A DNA stretch of 64,000 nt, taken from the NCBI GenBank assembly GCA_964035795.1, contig OZ038321.1, forward strand, positions 16,423,971 through 16,487,970, given 5' to 3'. Both the position numbers and the translations under genes were made by a program. The stretch is from Pterobdella sp. o SKG-2022 (taxonomy: Eukaryota; Annelida; Clitellata; Hirudinida; Piscicolidae). Under the pieces are notes generated by a model, which was not told the origin of the DNA, made no database searches, and was given only the letters and a program-made list of their open reading frames with translations. This document shows, one piece after another, positions 22,883 through 35,030 of this stretch (positions are counted from its first letter, which is position 1; every line of letters begins with the position of its first letter).

Positions 22883-24440
22883 TTTATAAATACATTTTAG
22901 ATCATAATTTAGAAGTTTTGAACAATTTTAAAAGCATTCATTACAAGCCCATCTCTCGTGCCTCTACCAACACAACATTTGGTACTAATTAGAAGCATCG
23001 TCTGAAACAAGGCTAAAGTTTGAATTATTATCGCAGTTTTTATTTATTTTGTGCTTGTTTCATCACAAATAGGCTTGATAGAAGACTCCGAATGGATTAT
23101 CAGATGTTTATTTTCATCAAATTATGATATTCATTAATAACTAAAAATTTTTATAGGTAACTTTTCACAATTATGCAAAATATAAATAAATATTCCAAAT
23201 AACTAACGCTGACTTCCGAAAAGCTTCACCATGCATAATTTTAACTTATGAATTGAAATGTTTAAATGAAAAAAGGTGTTATTCGCTTAATTCATATAAC
23301 ATGGTTGTGAGCGATTTATCAATACAAATGACGGCCTAGTGCATCTTTGAGTTCTTTGTGATATGTATGTTACAAATTCCACGCATTCGCAAGACTAAAA
23401 AGATAAATCAAGCATTGAGTTATATTGTAAAACCATCTTAAAGCATATGTTACGGAAGACTCAGTTGATTTTATGTTGATTAGGTGCGTTTTGAGTCGTG
23501 GTTCAATTAAAATGAAAGCTTTTGCTTACTAGTTATGATGCCTTTAAACTCAAGAATTGTGCTTTGGAAAATAAAATCTCTAATAAAGTTTGTACCTCAA
23601 TAACATGGGCGAACTTTTAGAGCAGAGAAATAAACCCCACGATGATTTTTAATACATTATTAGTACACTAATAATATATGTAATCGTTAAAAAGATTAGT
23701 TGAAAAATCTCATTTAAAAAAATAAATTTTCGTCAAAGCGATAATTTAAGTTAGAAATAATTTTTAACGAAAGGTGTTATTAACTGAAAAGTTACTTTAA
23801 CAAGATGCTAAATTTTATAGCTAACATGTGCGTTGGTATTTCAGACATAAAGTTCTTGGAGAAAGCAAATAACTTATAGAGCACAACTGTTGAAAAGAAA
23901 GTTATGCTATAGGCAACGTGAAAGGAATGAAAGAAAATATCTAGAGTTTCTAAATTAGATTTATTTATGGAATAAATTAGAGATTTGTTGGTGGAAGATT
24001 TTCATGCTGGTACGGATTACATAATGTATCAAGTACAATTGTGTTTATTTTTCAATTTATCATCTATTGCTTTTATTTTTATGAAATTTCCGTTACTATT
24101 TTGACAACTAAAACCAAATTTATGAAGTTTTCATAATTAATGACTGTTTTTTATAATAATTACGAATTTATCTCATTACCACATGTAGACACTATCCTTA
24201 AACTATCAAATCAATCTGATATATCCTATAAATGTTTAGATTTTCAGTTTTCAATCGGTGTTTTAATAGTTAGTTTTATTTTCTTAGAATCTATCGAAAT
24301 TTTGAGATAGTAGTTTGCATGAGAAATAATTTTACATGAAATACATTCAAAATTATCATCAAAAAATAAAATTTATTTAGAGTAAAGCAAAAATTAGTAT
24401 TCAAATATAGCTTCATAACCATAAATGTTACTCAATAAAA

Positions 24441-24675
24441 ATGGAAAATATAACAGAAGAAATGAGTCATGAGAGTCTGAAGAAGTTTGAAAAAAACTGT
24501 ATTAACATGATAGCAATAAACACAACATTTTCAAGCCGGTGAAACGGCTAAAAATTAAAAAAAATTTATTAATGTTATAAAAACAAAAAATATTATATTT
24601 TGAAAACTTAAATAAAGATAAAAGTTTAGAATGAATTCTGCTGGTGCAGTTGCAATCGGCAAAGCTGGCAGCTGA
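24441..24675 (+). CDS. Possible small two-exon gene, unrecognised
   Basis: ATG at 24441 opens an exon of 32 codons plus two bases (MENITEEMSHESLKKFEKN...) that ends at 24538 before gtgaaa. Eighty percent of its codons begin with a purine, more than background. Two acceptors fit the phase. After gtttag (exon from 24630) the product is about 47 residues and ends with IGKAGS and a TGA at 24673-24675. After gtgcag (exon from 24650) it is about 59 residues, with a basic KRGRRG stretch and a TGA at 24726. Not recognised; may be chance. Confidence 0.3.
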
Positions 24676-25855
24676 AGAACAATGCGAAGAGAGGAAGAAG
24701 AGGATGGGTTGTTGATTATGATAGCTGAACTAATGCAGCGATGATGTCCATAATTATTATGGCTATGATAAGACAAAAGTTTCTGATTATGAAGAATTTT
24801 GACTAATGTTCAAAAGAAGTTTTAATGAAATTATAATATTAATTCAAACCAGTAAAAAGTAATAAAACAAATCCAAATGAAAAATGAATGTTATTATCTC
24901 TTTTGTTCAGTTATTCGATGGATGAAATAGACTGAAAATTATAACCTTATGTATAATATACAGCTTTATTTCTTACAAATGAAACAAAAATATCACAAAG
25001 AATTCCAGCTAATATATTTATCTTTTTATGAATATAGTACAAAGAAGTTTTTCTTTGAAAACCTTCAAGAAAGTTACATCACGTGTAACAGTACAAATAA
25101 ATTTGTTTCCTTACTTACCCGTGGTCTATTTTTGAAGGTATTTTAAAAGTTTGCAGACATAGCGTTGTGGGAGGGATAAGTATTAGAAAATTAAAATCAT
25201 TTCAACAAGAGATAAAACCTTCAAATGTTCGACATTTAAAGTCATCAAAATTAATGAACTGTTTTGTAAAACATCAGTAGGTTTCCAAGCAAACATCCTA
25301 TTCCATATTTTAAACAAAAAATTAACACAATATTGAAACTGAAAAACATTTATAAGCGAAGTTTTTGATTGTATAATTCATAAAATGCATTAACCACAAG
25401 AACCAAAAATTCGAGATTAAATGATGAGGAAGCTAGAGTTCAGAATATACCCGCTTAATCATCACATATCATTTTCAAAAGATCTTTAAATATACAAAAA
25501 CGGTATAAAATAGTTTTAATAAATTAACTTCAAAGTTAATCAAAACAAATTTTTTCTTTGTTTAAGTAAACATATTATAAAGATAAGACTGATAACTGGG
25601 AATATGATGTGGTTGGGACACTCTCGAAGGAAATAAAAGATAATTAGTATCCATTACATAATTGTTATTTAATCTAATAATACACTATAAAAAACTATTT
25701 ATAGAAACATACATTCATTATAACTCTACAGTTAGTAAAGTATTTCACAAACATATTTATACAATTCTTTAATATTTTAGCACAAGTATTCTGCAACAAT
25801 GTATGAAGCCTTCACAGACTCACATATATATATACATCCATACATACACACTGAG

Positions 25856-25922
25856 TATTTAAGCGGGCTAGAGTTTCTCTTTGAAAAGGCACGCTCCAGC
25901 TACAGCTATTCCATCTTATCAA
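25856..25922 (+). promoter_or_regulatory. Possible promoter and non-coding first exon
   Basis: A TATA-like TATTTAAG at 25856-25863 is followed, about 25-30 bp later, by a GC-richer stretch that ends in a consensus donor (CAA|gtaagt at 25923). The GPCR start codon at 32790 is preceded by an acceptor-like atctag, so this could be its distant 5'-UTR exon across a 6.9-kb intron. Inference only. Confidence 0.3.
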
Positions 25923-28204
25923 GTAAGTAATCTTTATTCATCTTTACTATGTTTGGTGTGTTTGTGTACGCATGTTATCGTTATATAAAAAGTTAGACGT
26001 ATTCAAAAGTTTGTCAGATGTTACTATAAAAAATTAACCATAAAATTCAATATAAATTTTTGAATGTATGAACTTTGAATGTTTTATCTTGTTTGTCTCG
26101 TCTCATATAATTTTTTAATTCAACTGATTCGATGGGCCATTTTTATCCCTCCATTAAATAATTATGAAATTATTGAAATTAAAAATAAAATAAATTTTGA
26201 ATTCCAAACAGTTTTAAATATTACTGATTAGTTTTACAATAGAAATTCAAGAGTTTGACAGTCTGCACATTGCTCACGTTTGATATGCCACAGACCAGAC
26301 CTACTTCAGGCCCTTGTCATTCGCTATTAAGTATCGCTGGTTTACTATTCAATATATTTTATAGCTTTAGGGTATGGTTTATTTTTCTCAGAAATATAAT
26401 TTTCTTATATGGCTTTTGAATTTATTCAATTATTTTCTATCAATGTTTTAGTCTAGCGTGAGAACTTCATTAGCTTTTATTTTATAAACTATTGTCTGAA
26501 TTTCATTTTAAAATAGTTTAAATAAAACCCACAGAAAAATCTAGCGAATCTGACTGTTGCAAACATCTCAACTTTGAACCAGCATCCTCTTAAAAGCATC
26601 CATTGAGATTTCACTATTGATAATTGACCCTTATGTTGCATAACAGAAAGCTATCCTACCAGCATCACATATTTTTTTATATCCCGTAGTGGCGTGTTTC
26701 ACTGCAAGGTATTCTATGGAATGTAAAGAAGTATGTGTGTACGGAGGATCAATCAACTTTTGTTATATAAAATGGTGGTTTTTATTCCTTACGTTTGCCG
26801 TGAAGAAATAATACGCGAGGATATTGTTTATTTTCAATATTTCATCAATTCTGTTATGTAGGAGTTTGCTTAAATGCAGATATGATGTTGAACAGATCTC
26901 TAAGTTAATTATATAGAAATGCACTTATTTCCAGATTTTTATTATATTAAATACGAATTATTTGATAGGAATTTTGAATTTTATATAAATTTAATTTATT
27001 TTCTTGTTAATTGATTTTTTAAAAAATAAATAGTATAAAAATCTTGTTAAAAATTATTGCAATTAAACCAGCATTTCTTTAAAATTTAGCTTCATGAAAG
27101 TTGCTTGTAATCTAATTAAAAACTAGATAATTTATCGTGAAGTGATTAACAATTTTCTAAAAGAAAATAAAGTTATATAGCCATCAACCATGCGTTATTA
27201 TGGGATATTCACAATGGAGAAGACCATGCATCCATTCTGTTCATTTCTTACATTTAACATCACAAAAGAACAATATATTGAAATTCATGGAGTGGCTACT
27301 AGTAGAATGGTCATAATGGAAATATAAAGATAGTACTTAGGAATAATATTTTTTCTGGCACTTGCAGGGTTTTGAAGATGTATGAAGCAATGATTAATTG
27401 CTGAGAAAATGAATTATTTTGTTGGTGAAATAATAAATGAAAGGAATGGTACTGAAGAAAACTTTTTATGGTAAAATTCTTCTTGCTTTGCTTTCAAAAA
27501 AAAAAATTTTTTTAGTTCCAGGACTTTATTTGATTTAGAAAAACAGAAAAAAATTTTTAGAATAAATAAAAGTGTTAAAGCTATTTGTCTTTGCTCAATT
27601 GTATAAAACATACATTTTTTAAAAAATCTTCTAGAACACCCATTGAAAAAAAAAGAAAAAGCATCCTACAGGAGCTGAACAAACAAGCAGCTGAGTGCCT
27701 CTACAACCACATTTGAATACAATTTATTCAAAAAATTGCTATGCAAACATAACATACAAAACTCAAATCAAATTACATTATCTGCCATAAGTCATGCATT
27801 AATTTGATGTTTAAATGTCGTTTTAATGCAGTTATTTTCTATTAAAATCGAATTTTAAAATTTTAACTTGATCAAGTATACTTTTATTTATTTTCCATCA
27901 TAAATAATAATGGTTTAGCTATAAATTTATGTTTTCCAATTTTGTGTAAATTTTTCAAACCATTCGTTATGGCACTCAAGATAATGTAAAAAATGTGTTG
28001 AAACAATGATGAATTAATTGATCGATAGAGCCGAATATTTGTTTAACAGATTAAAAAATAAGTTCAAAAATTTTTATAACACTATGGAAACAAATCTATA
28101 TTCTTCGAAAATTGCAAATTCATATAATCGTTTGAATGTTGATGGCGTTTTAATTCATTCTTAATTCATGGTTTAAGATAAAAATGATTGGATATTTAAG
28201 AAGA

Positions 28205-28278
28205 CTATATAATTTTATTAAGATATAGGACTCTGTCAACAAAGTAACATTTTCTTAATGGAAGTTATTAGTGTTTTT
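28205..28278. repeat. Foldback repeat family, degenerate half copy
   Basis: AATTTTATTAAGATA followed by TCAACAAAGTAACATTTT and TTATTAGTGTT match one arm and the inner stem of the hairpin at 63181-63310. The AAGCTT core is lost. Confidence 0.5.
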
Positions 28279-29109
28279 AAATGCCCTTATTTTATTGACA
28301 GGCACTTCGCGCTCACGCAAAAAGCATTGAATAGGTTTAGGCTAGTTGATGAACCAATTATAGAACTCAAAAAAAATTGTGAAAGTACTGAAATAATCAT
28401 TTTTTTAAATTTTAGGAAAAAAAACTAACGTTTGTCAACTAACAAAGCTTTTTGTACAATCCGTGAATATTTAAACATCCTGATACATGAATATTTTCAA
28501 AAAAAAAAAACATTTTTCAAAGCCTATGTTTGCTCCAACTTAAAACAGCTTTTTGCAGCTTGGAACTTCTTTAATTTTATTGTGGCTCATAAAAAAATCT
28601 TATTTTAATGAGTGAATTTTGAATTTTATTCTATAGATAACCGTTTCACTTTAAAACAGTGCCATCCACTACTGGCATATTTTATTAACCCGTCGTCATC
28701 ACGAGTAGAATTTTCTTTCGGATATTAAACATAAAAATTAAAAGTTTTAAGTATGGAATTGGTTGCGCACAATTTAAATATTGAGTACCGAAATTAGTAT
28801 GTCATAAAAGAGAATTATTCAAGGTTAGAGTTAAAATATGAGACGAGACATCTTATAAATTGTTTTATGGCTTTTTTATTGATAGATTAAATAGTAACTT
28901 CAGGATTTATGCTAGGCTGCGAAAATTAATTACACAGTAAGACCACAAAAACTTCAATCAAAAATATAGAAGATTGCTTTATTATTGTTTCAAGAATGGA
29001 TTATCCGAAGAGTTTTGTGTTTTTCATGGTTGAAACTTGTTTCTAAAGAGGAGTTTTATTTATAATGACCAATTTGAAGACCTGCATATTTGACAATTTT
29101 ACATCGTTT

Positions 29110-29123
29110 ACGAAAAGCTTCGT
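29110..29123. repeat. Isolated palindrome ACGAAAAGCTTCGT
   Basis: Matches the hinge of the foldback family (ACGAAAAGCTTCGTGG at about 32259). The surrounding sequence no longer pairs, so it is probably a relic. Confidence 0.4.
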
Positions 29124-29259
29124 AATTTTAATGATAAAAAAAATTTATTTTTTAATAATTTTGTAAATTTATTCATATTAGTTTTTCATATACTAGTTTC
29201 TATAAGATAGAACCTCCCAAGCTTTGAACCAAATATTTCAGCTTATTTATGAATGTACC

Positions 29260-29295
<36 letters not shown>
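29260..29295. repeat. Compound (CA)n(TA)n microsatellite
   Basis: About 12 CA units run directly into about 6 TA units. Confidence 0.95.
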
Positions 29296-30505
29296 AATTT
29301 CGATGTATAAAACTAAAGGACATTGCTTATAGCATGGTTCTAGAAAGAGTTGCAGTCTTTGATTCTTGATATCATATCATTTTGGAATGACTAAAAACCA
29401 TAGGTAAGATTTAAGGAAATATTTCAAGCTGATAAAATTTTGATGTTTGAATTTAAAAAATAAACTTCATAAGAACAACGAGAAATTGGAAAATTAGTGT
29501 TTTTTAACGATTTTCTACTCTAAACTACAAACAAAAAATGCTTTTATACAGCCATTTTTCGGTTACCTGAATATAAACTTTCCATATAGTAATGCTCGTA
29601 TCTAAATATAATATTTTACTCTAGTAATGCTTATTACTTGGATGATCATATTGAATAAGTAATGAACTTTTTTATTTTTGTTTTATAAGACTTGATATAA
29701 CGGATAAAAATTTAAAATTTGTTTGTGAACAGTTGCTCACAATATAAAGTAGCAAAACAAACGCAGATAATTAAAACAATTATTATTTGGGATAACAACA
29801 CAAATCAATTACATCTAAATTAAAATAGCCCTATGAATAATAGTTTTCGCACCCACACAACTTATTAATATAAAACTAAATGTTGAAAGCCTTTGAAAAA
29901 AGAAAATCAATGAAAAATTTTCAACATTAAATACTTCATCAAAACTTTTGGAAAAGTAGGTATGGTTTTGGATGAAGAGTGAGATTTATGAATGAGAAGA
30001 GAAAGTTTTCTCCATTCAACTTCTAATGCTTCAACTTACGTTTGATCTAACATCGTTTCTGGTCTTATTTAGTTTTTAAACATTAAGTTTTAAAAAATAA
30101 ATTTTCATTAAAAAAATATTGACTCTTGTTATATATGTTGGCTTCATCAAGAAACACGCGACTCTTGCATTGTGAAGCATTCAACATGTCCTCAGAAGTA
30201 TTAAAGATGCTTCCAAATGAAAAAAAACAATATTAAATGTTGAAAAAATGATAAATTTATCTTAGTAAAAAGGTTTTTATTTTACCAAATGGATACATGT
30301 TTGAGATGCATTAAGGGCGAAATCAATCTCTTAAGAGGGGTTTTAACAAGCTTTTTAACATTTCAAAAAAAAAGTTTTGTAATTTAGTTTCGAATCGATT
30401 TGAGCACTTTAGAAGGACTTTGATTGATTTTGTGAGACTGGCAGATCATTGATATCAATTTGAGTGATTCAAGTCAGATCAAAATTTAAATCCTTAATTT
30501 ATATT

Positions 30506-30755
30506 TCACTTTTTATTTGAATTTTTTAAAGCTAATAATTTGTTTGCATATAGGAAACTCCTTGTTTTGATAAATGCATGCAAAAACTTCAACAAAATAT
30601 TTTTTAAAATTTCATGATCGCCATTTTCACAAATATGTTTCGGCACCTTGAAAACACGAATCAGCATAAAAAACTTATGCCAAACCTCACGCAATGCCGT
30701 CCATCTCTTTACATGATTCTTTTTCAAACTAATGACTTCATGGGCAATTCTTAAC
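30506..30755 (-). CDS. Candidate terminal exon, 82 codons, unrecognised
   Basis: On the minus strand an aatagcag acceptor at 30756 opens a frame of 82 codons closed by TGA. The product is basic and aromatic-rich (KKNHVKRWTALREVWHKFF, then KVPKHICENGDHEILKN). About two thirds of codons start with a purine. The exon begins with one base of a split codon, so an upstream exon ending in phase 2 is required; none with a clear donor was found above 30756. The plus strand at 30845-31039 is also open, which lowers confidence. Confidence 0.3.
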
Positions 30756-32135
30756 CTGCTATTATTAAATGAAAATTTTTTGTGGGTTAGCGCGTTTTTT
30801 AAATATAGTTATCCATTTTTGAATGCTAACTGCAAAAGTAAAATTTGGGAGATTTTTTAAATATTTCCAACAGCTTCTCTTTGCAGTATTATGTTTACAA
30901 TAGTTTCGTTTGTTTTGACAGATTAAAAACCATTTATTACGATTCACGATCATTTCGTCTTTTGAGAAAAGTTTCTACATTAAGTCGTAATACATTTTCT
31001 CAAATGAATTCATCTTCTGGCATTAAAAAACTTAACTAGTAAGTGACTTTCTTATGAATCAATTCGAATATATTCTTTAGGGAATAATTAGAAACATAAA
31101 ACACATTGTTGTTTGTTAAGAAACAGAACAAAGCTTGAAATTCAAAAATTTCATCTTATAAAGATTTTTTATTGGCATTTAAATTTTAAAATAAAATCAA
31201 AATTATTGAAACTAAAAAATTTTATGGCTTGGAAATTTTTCAATTCGCAAAATTTCCCCCAATGGAAGTTCAACAGAAGCCTGATTATTCCTTTGAAAAA
31301 TTTTATATTAAAAACATCAGTTTTAATATTTTTACTTGTTGATCTGGAAGCCTATTCACTAATATTACTAAAAGTTCATGCAAAAAAATATATAAATGCT
31401 TAATAGATTTTTTATACTTTCTAAATAAATTTAAAAGCTTTATGGCAATAAAGAATTATTCACTGAAAATGTATCAGCGCAGGTAATAAAATGTAATAGC
31501 TGGGCGTGAAGTTAGTGTGGGAAGGGCTTGAAGAATTACATGCTTATTGTGCTATAATTATTCAGAACGACTCTACGGTCGAACAAAAACAACAATGAAT
31601 TCACTTGAAAAAAGACTACTTCGAGAAAAAAGAATTTTTGTGTTATCAAATCTAGATCTCGGTGGCTGAGGTTTTCGATAGTATTAATTAATGAACAAAA
31701 CTCAAACTCTTGATAAACGCAAAGTTATCTGAAGCATTTAGTATATATGCTTTATGCAGACAAAGTATAAATATCATGAAACCAAAAATATCCAAGATGG
31801 ATATAAATTTGAATTATTCCATAATTTATTATCCGTTTTATAGTTCCGAGTTTTTATAGACTTTTGGCTAAAGACTCTCCGTTTGAAAATAGCTTAAAAT
31901 ATCATTCACGTTGTATAAATAGCTAATTTTTTACTGAGCTATTACGTACGAAAAGATCTCAAACAAGTAAAAAAGTTTCCTTTTATGACAACTCACTTTT
32001 ACGTTTTTTAACACATGAAGTCTAGTGCAACTTGGAGCGAACACTATCTTTGAAACTTTATAATAATGAAAAGACAAATTTGGGAGAAAAATTATTAATA
32101 GCAATATTTACATTTTAATTCTTCGATCCAAAAGT

Positions 32136-32311
32136 AAATATTCAAATTAAAACACTTTTAGGAGTTTATTTAATTCCACGAAGCTTTTCGTAAAATGAAC
32201 TTACATTATCAAGTACAAATATTTGTACCTCCACTTGATAATGTAAGTTCATCTCACGAAAAGCTTCGTGGAATAAAATAAACTCCTAAAAGTGTTTTCA
32301 TTTGAATATTT
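32136..32311. repeat. Foldback (hairpin) element, best copy
   Basis: Two arms of about 83 bp are almost perfect inverted repeats. They begin AAATATTCAAAT at 32136 and end with the complement at 32311, with a loop of only a few bases around 32224. Order within each arm: ACACTTTTAGGAGTTTATTT, CCACGAAGCTTTTCGT, then an inner stem GAACTTACATTATCAAGT. The layout matches 63181-63310. It lies 480 bp upstream of the GPCR start. Confidence 0.85.
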
Positions 32312-32789
32312 AAATCGTTTTTTGTTTTTATATATTTGGTGACGTAGCAAATATGGTTTTGATAAAAATATATATACATATTTTTTGAATTTTTATTTTG
32401 TTTATTCAAAAAAAAGTTAATCCATGCATAGGACTTCAACCCATTCACGTTTTTTATTGGCAAAGTTCTAGAAAAGCGTCCGATTTGCAATTTTTTCAGC
32501 AGTTTATATGATAATTATTACGATGTTAATATTGCGTGAAAGGTTTTAAGTATTGAACTTATGTTCATACGCTTTTTTCAATATTCACTATAATTCATTT
32601 GATTGAAGCAATTCAAAGTTTTAAGAGATATTATTTGTTTTGCAGTTTAAAACATTTTGAGCAATTTGGAAGAATTTATATTCCGAGTTCATACACATCC
32701 GATATAATCCTCAGCAGTAAAAAAGACCGAATCTTATTAAAGCTCCTTAAAAAACATTAAACTTGAACTTCGCAAAATATATCTAGAAA

Positions 32790-35030
32790 ATGTCTAATGA
32801 TTCTCAAAGAAACGTCGTTGAAAACAACTTCACGTACGATTACAGTGGCTTCGACTACGACAACTGGGCAAGCACACATCCCCACGACCCTCACAATATA
32901 ATGGGTTTAATAGGAGCTTTTTTCATTGTGATAATGATCATTATTGGGACTGTAGGTAATTTGATGGTATTAGTAGGGGTTTTAATGTTTGAAAGGCTAC
33001 GTAAATCATACAACGCATTCATTGCTTCCCTTTCCGCTACAGACCTGCTCTTCAATGTTTTAATAATGCCTTTTTTTGCTGACAGCTTCTTGTATAGAGA
33101 ATGGCGATTCAACACCAGATTTTGTAAATTTCATGTATTTTTCGGCACAGTTCTAATAATGTGTTCTTGCCTCCACATTTCTTTGATCGCCATTAACAGG
33201 TATATTTTAGTGGTGCACCCAGCCATGTATCCAAAACTTTCAAACTCTGTTTTCCTATTGATGCAAATAATAATTATATGGTTTTTTTCTATTGCTACAG
33301 TGTTTCCGGGAGCTCTAGGGTGGCATGCTGAAGTCAGGTACACAGACCAAATTTCTAGATGTACCTATGTTAGAGCCAGATCCAGAGAATCCCTTGACAT
33401 TGTCTTTTCACTCGGTTTTGTATTGCCATGTTTGGTAGTAATGGTATGTTATGGTTTAATAATGTACAAAAGCAAACAAAGTCAGAAAAAAATGAACTCG
33501 TATAAAGCTCCCCCTTCACAGGAACCTAACGCATCAATGTTTGAGCGACTGCTCAGTAAAAGCGATCATTATCTGCGATTCATAAATAAGCACCATTTCA
33601 CCAAACGATGCCATAGCTATGAATACCTATCTAACGTTCCAACGAAAAATAACATACCTTTGATTCAAATTAATAATAAAGAACTCGAAAAGACTTCTGA
33701 GGAAGAGAGACAAAAACAAGATATTCGATTGAATCAATCAAAAGTATTTATGCAAAGGCATAATTCAGAAAACAGAACGACAACTAAAAACACGAAGGTG
33801 ATAGAGCCCACACTTTTCGATATTTTTCTCTTGGTCGATAAAATACAAAGCACAAACAATAATTGCGACAATCGATGCCAAGACCAACCAAAACAACTTT
33901 ATAAACACCATATTATAGGAAGGAATGATTTTTCTAAACCTAGTTTCTATTTGGGAGAAAACAATATAAATAATAAAAAGCCTGACAAACATATTGAATT
34001 TTTGCAGCATTTCCATATAAATAGTTCAAAGGATGGGGTGAATGTACGCTTGAATTATCATAACAAGGAAGAAAACATAAGCGGCACAAAAGTAATTAAA
34101 CCTTTAACGCAAGAAAGAACTAATGAGAATTTTTTTCGAAGCATTTTGAAAAGTTCGAGCTGTCCTGAATTGAGAGCACTCCAGTCGGGTTGTGCAGACA
34201 CGAATAAGTTGTTTAGCCTTCGAAACAATAAATTAAGCGAAGTTTTTAATAATGATACACCGAACTGTGCACCTAATCGAAGGAACACTTTTAACTTTAA
34301 CAAAATTGAGAAAGAAAATTTCTTGTCGAAAGATAAATATTTATTAAATAATAGACAAAGAAAATTTCCATTAACAATACATGAATATAAGTATTTGCAA
34401 GAATCAGAATTGATAACTAAAAAAGACGATAAAAATAATAATTTATATTTCATCAATAGAACAAACGAAAGAGAAAATCTAGAAAGAATAAAGTTGAGAA
34501 GCATGCCTTCATCGCAACTTCATGCGAAGCCTTTGTGTTTTGAACATACAAAAAGCCAATTCTCTAAGATCGAAAACGCAAACAGTAATTCAATAAAAAA
34601 TTGTAAAAAAGGTCGAACAAAAGACGTCCAAATGAAATATAAATATCTATCTCCTAAAGAATGCCGCAACCGTTTCAATAATAGTAATTCGTTCAAATCA
34701 CCAAGTTCGAGTCAATATGATAATTCCCATGATGCCTCGCATAAAAGATCACACAAATCTCGCCGCAGAAACTCATTGAAAATGATACTAGTCATATTTA
34801 TAACATTTGCTCTCACATACTTGCCATTCACTGTTCTCAACTTAGCAGATGATAGAGCACAGGTGAGTCGCAACTGGTACATGGTGACTTCGCTAGCTTT
34901 TTGGGCGGGATCTTGTACCAACCCAATCATTTATGGAGTCTTAAACGACCACTTCAGAAAATCTTATTTCGACATCATTCATTTGGTTGTTTCGTTGTTC
35001 AGACGCAAAAGTCTCAACATCTTTAAATGA
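32790..35030 (+). CDS. Class A GPCR, Moody/Tre1/GPR84-like, with a giant third intracellular loop
   Basis: A single exon of 746 residues. The N-terminus is short and acidic, with possible N-glycosylation at N3 and N13. TM1 covers about residues 37-67 with the GTVGN motif; TM2 has LSATDLL; Cys112 and Cys191 are placed for the usual disulfide; TM3 ends AINRYILVVHP, with NRY at 136-138 instead of DRY; TM5 ends about residue 226. TM6 starts about 664 (KMILVIFITFALTYLPF) and TM7 has NPIIY at 710-714. The NRY motif and the TM6-TM7 pattern resemble insect Moody/Tre1 and vertebrate GPR84. Residues about 227-660 form an Asn-, Ser- and Lys-rich third loop of roughly 430 residues, far longer than usual. 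The frame is intact over it, so it is not a recent break. Ligand unknown. Acceptor-like atctag stands four bases before the ATG. Confidence 0.9.
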   Translation: MSNDSQRNVVENNFTYDYSGFDYDNWASTHPHDPHNIMGLIGAFFIVIMIIIGTVGNLMVLVGVLMFERLRKSYNAFIASLSATDLLFNVLIMPFFADSFLYREWRFNTRFCKFHVFFGTVLIMCSCLHISLIAINRYILVVHPAMYPKLSNSVFLLMQIIIIWFFSIATVFPGALGWHAEVRYTDQISRCTYVRARSRESLDIVFSLGFVLPCLVVMVCYGLIMYKSKQSQKKMNSYKAPPSQEPNASMFERLLSKSDHYLRFINKHHFTKRCHSYEYLSNVPTKNNIPLIQINNKELEKTSEEERQKQDIRLNQSKVFMQRHNSENRTTTKNTKVIEPTLFDIFLLVDKIQSTNNNCDNRCQDQPKQLYKHHIIGRNDFSKPSFYLGENNINNKKPDKHIEFLQHFHINSSKDGVNVRLNYHNKEENISGTKVIKPLTQERTNENFFRSILKSSSCPELRALQSGCADTNKLFSLRNNKLSEVFNNDTPNCAPNRRNTFNFNKIEKENFLSKDKYLLNNRQRKFPLTIHEYKYLQESELITKKDDKNNNLYFINRTNERENLERIKLRSMPSSQLHAKPLCFEHTKSQFSKIENANSNSIKNCKKGRTKDVQMKYKYLSPKECRNRFNNSNSFKSPSSSQYDNSHDASHKRSHKSRRRNSLKMILVIFITFALTYLPFTVLNLADDRAQVSRNWYMVTSLAFWAGSCTNPIIYGVLNDHFRKSYFDIIHLVVSLFRRKSLNIFK

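Larger units (their letters stand above)
22900..32135. other. Long AT-rich interval between the kinesin and GPCR genes
   Basis: No recognised gene. It holds the low-confidence gene at 24441-24675, a possible promoter with first exon at 25856-25922, hairpin-family relics at 28205-28278 and 29110-29123, a microsatellite at 29260-29295 and a candidate exon at 30506-30755. Short ATG frames of 33-45 codons at about 26286 (plus, ends in a hydrophobic run), 27191 (plus) and 30136 (plus) were seen but have no splice or similarity support. Confidence 0.4.

Noticed and set aside
30870..31040. A ribosomal protein S9-like fragment (VLRLNVETFLKRR on the minus strand)
   Set aside because: The resemblance covers about a dozen residues, with stops on both sides and no further match.
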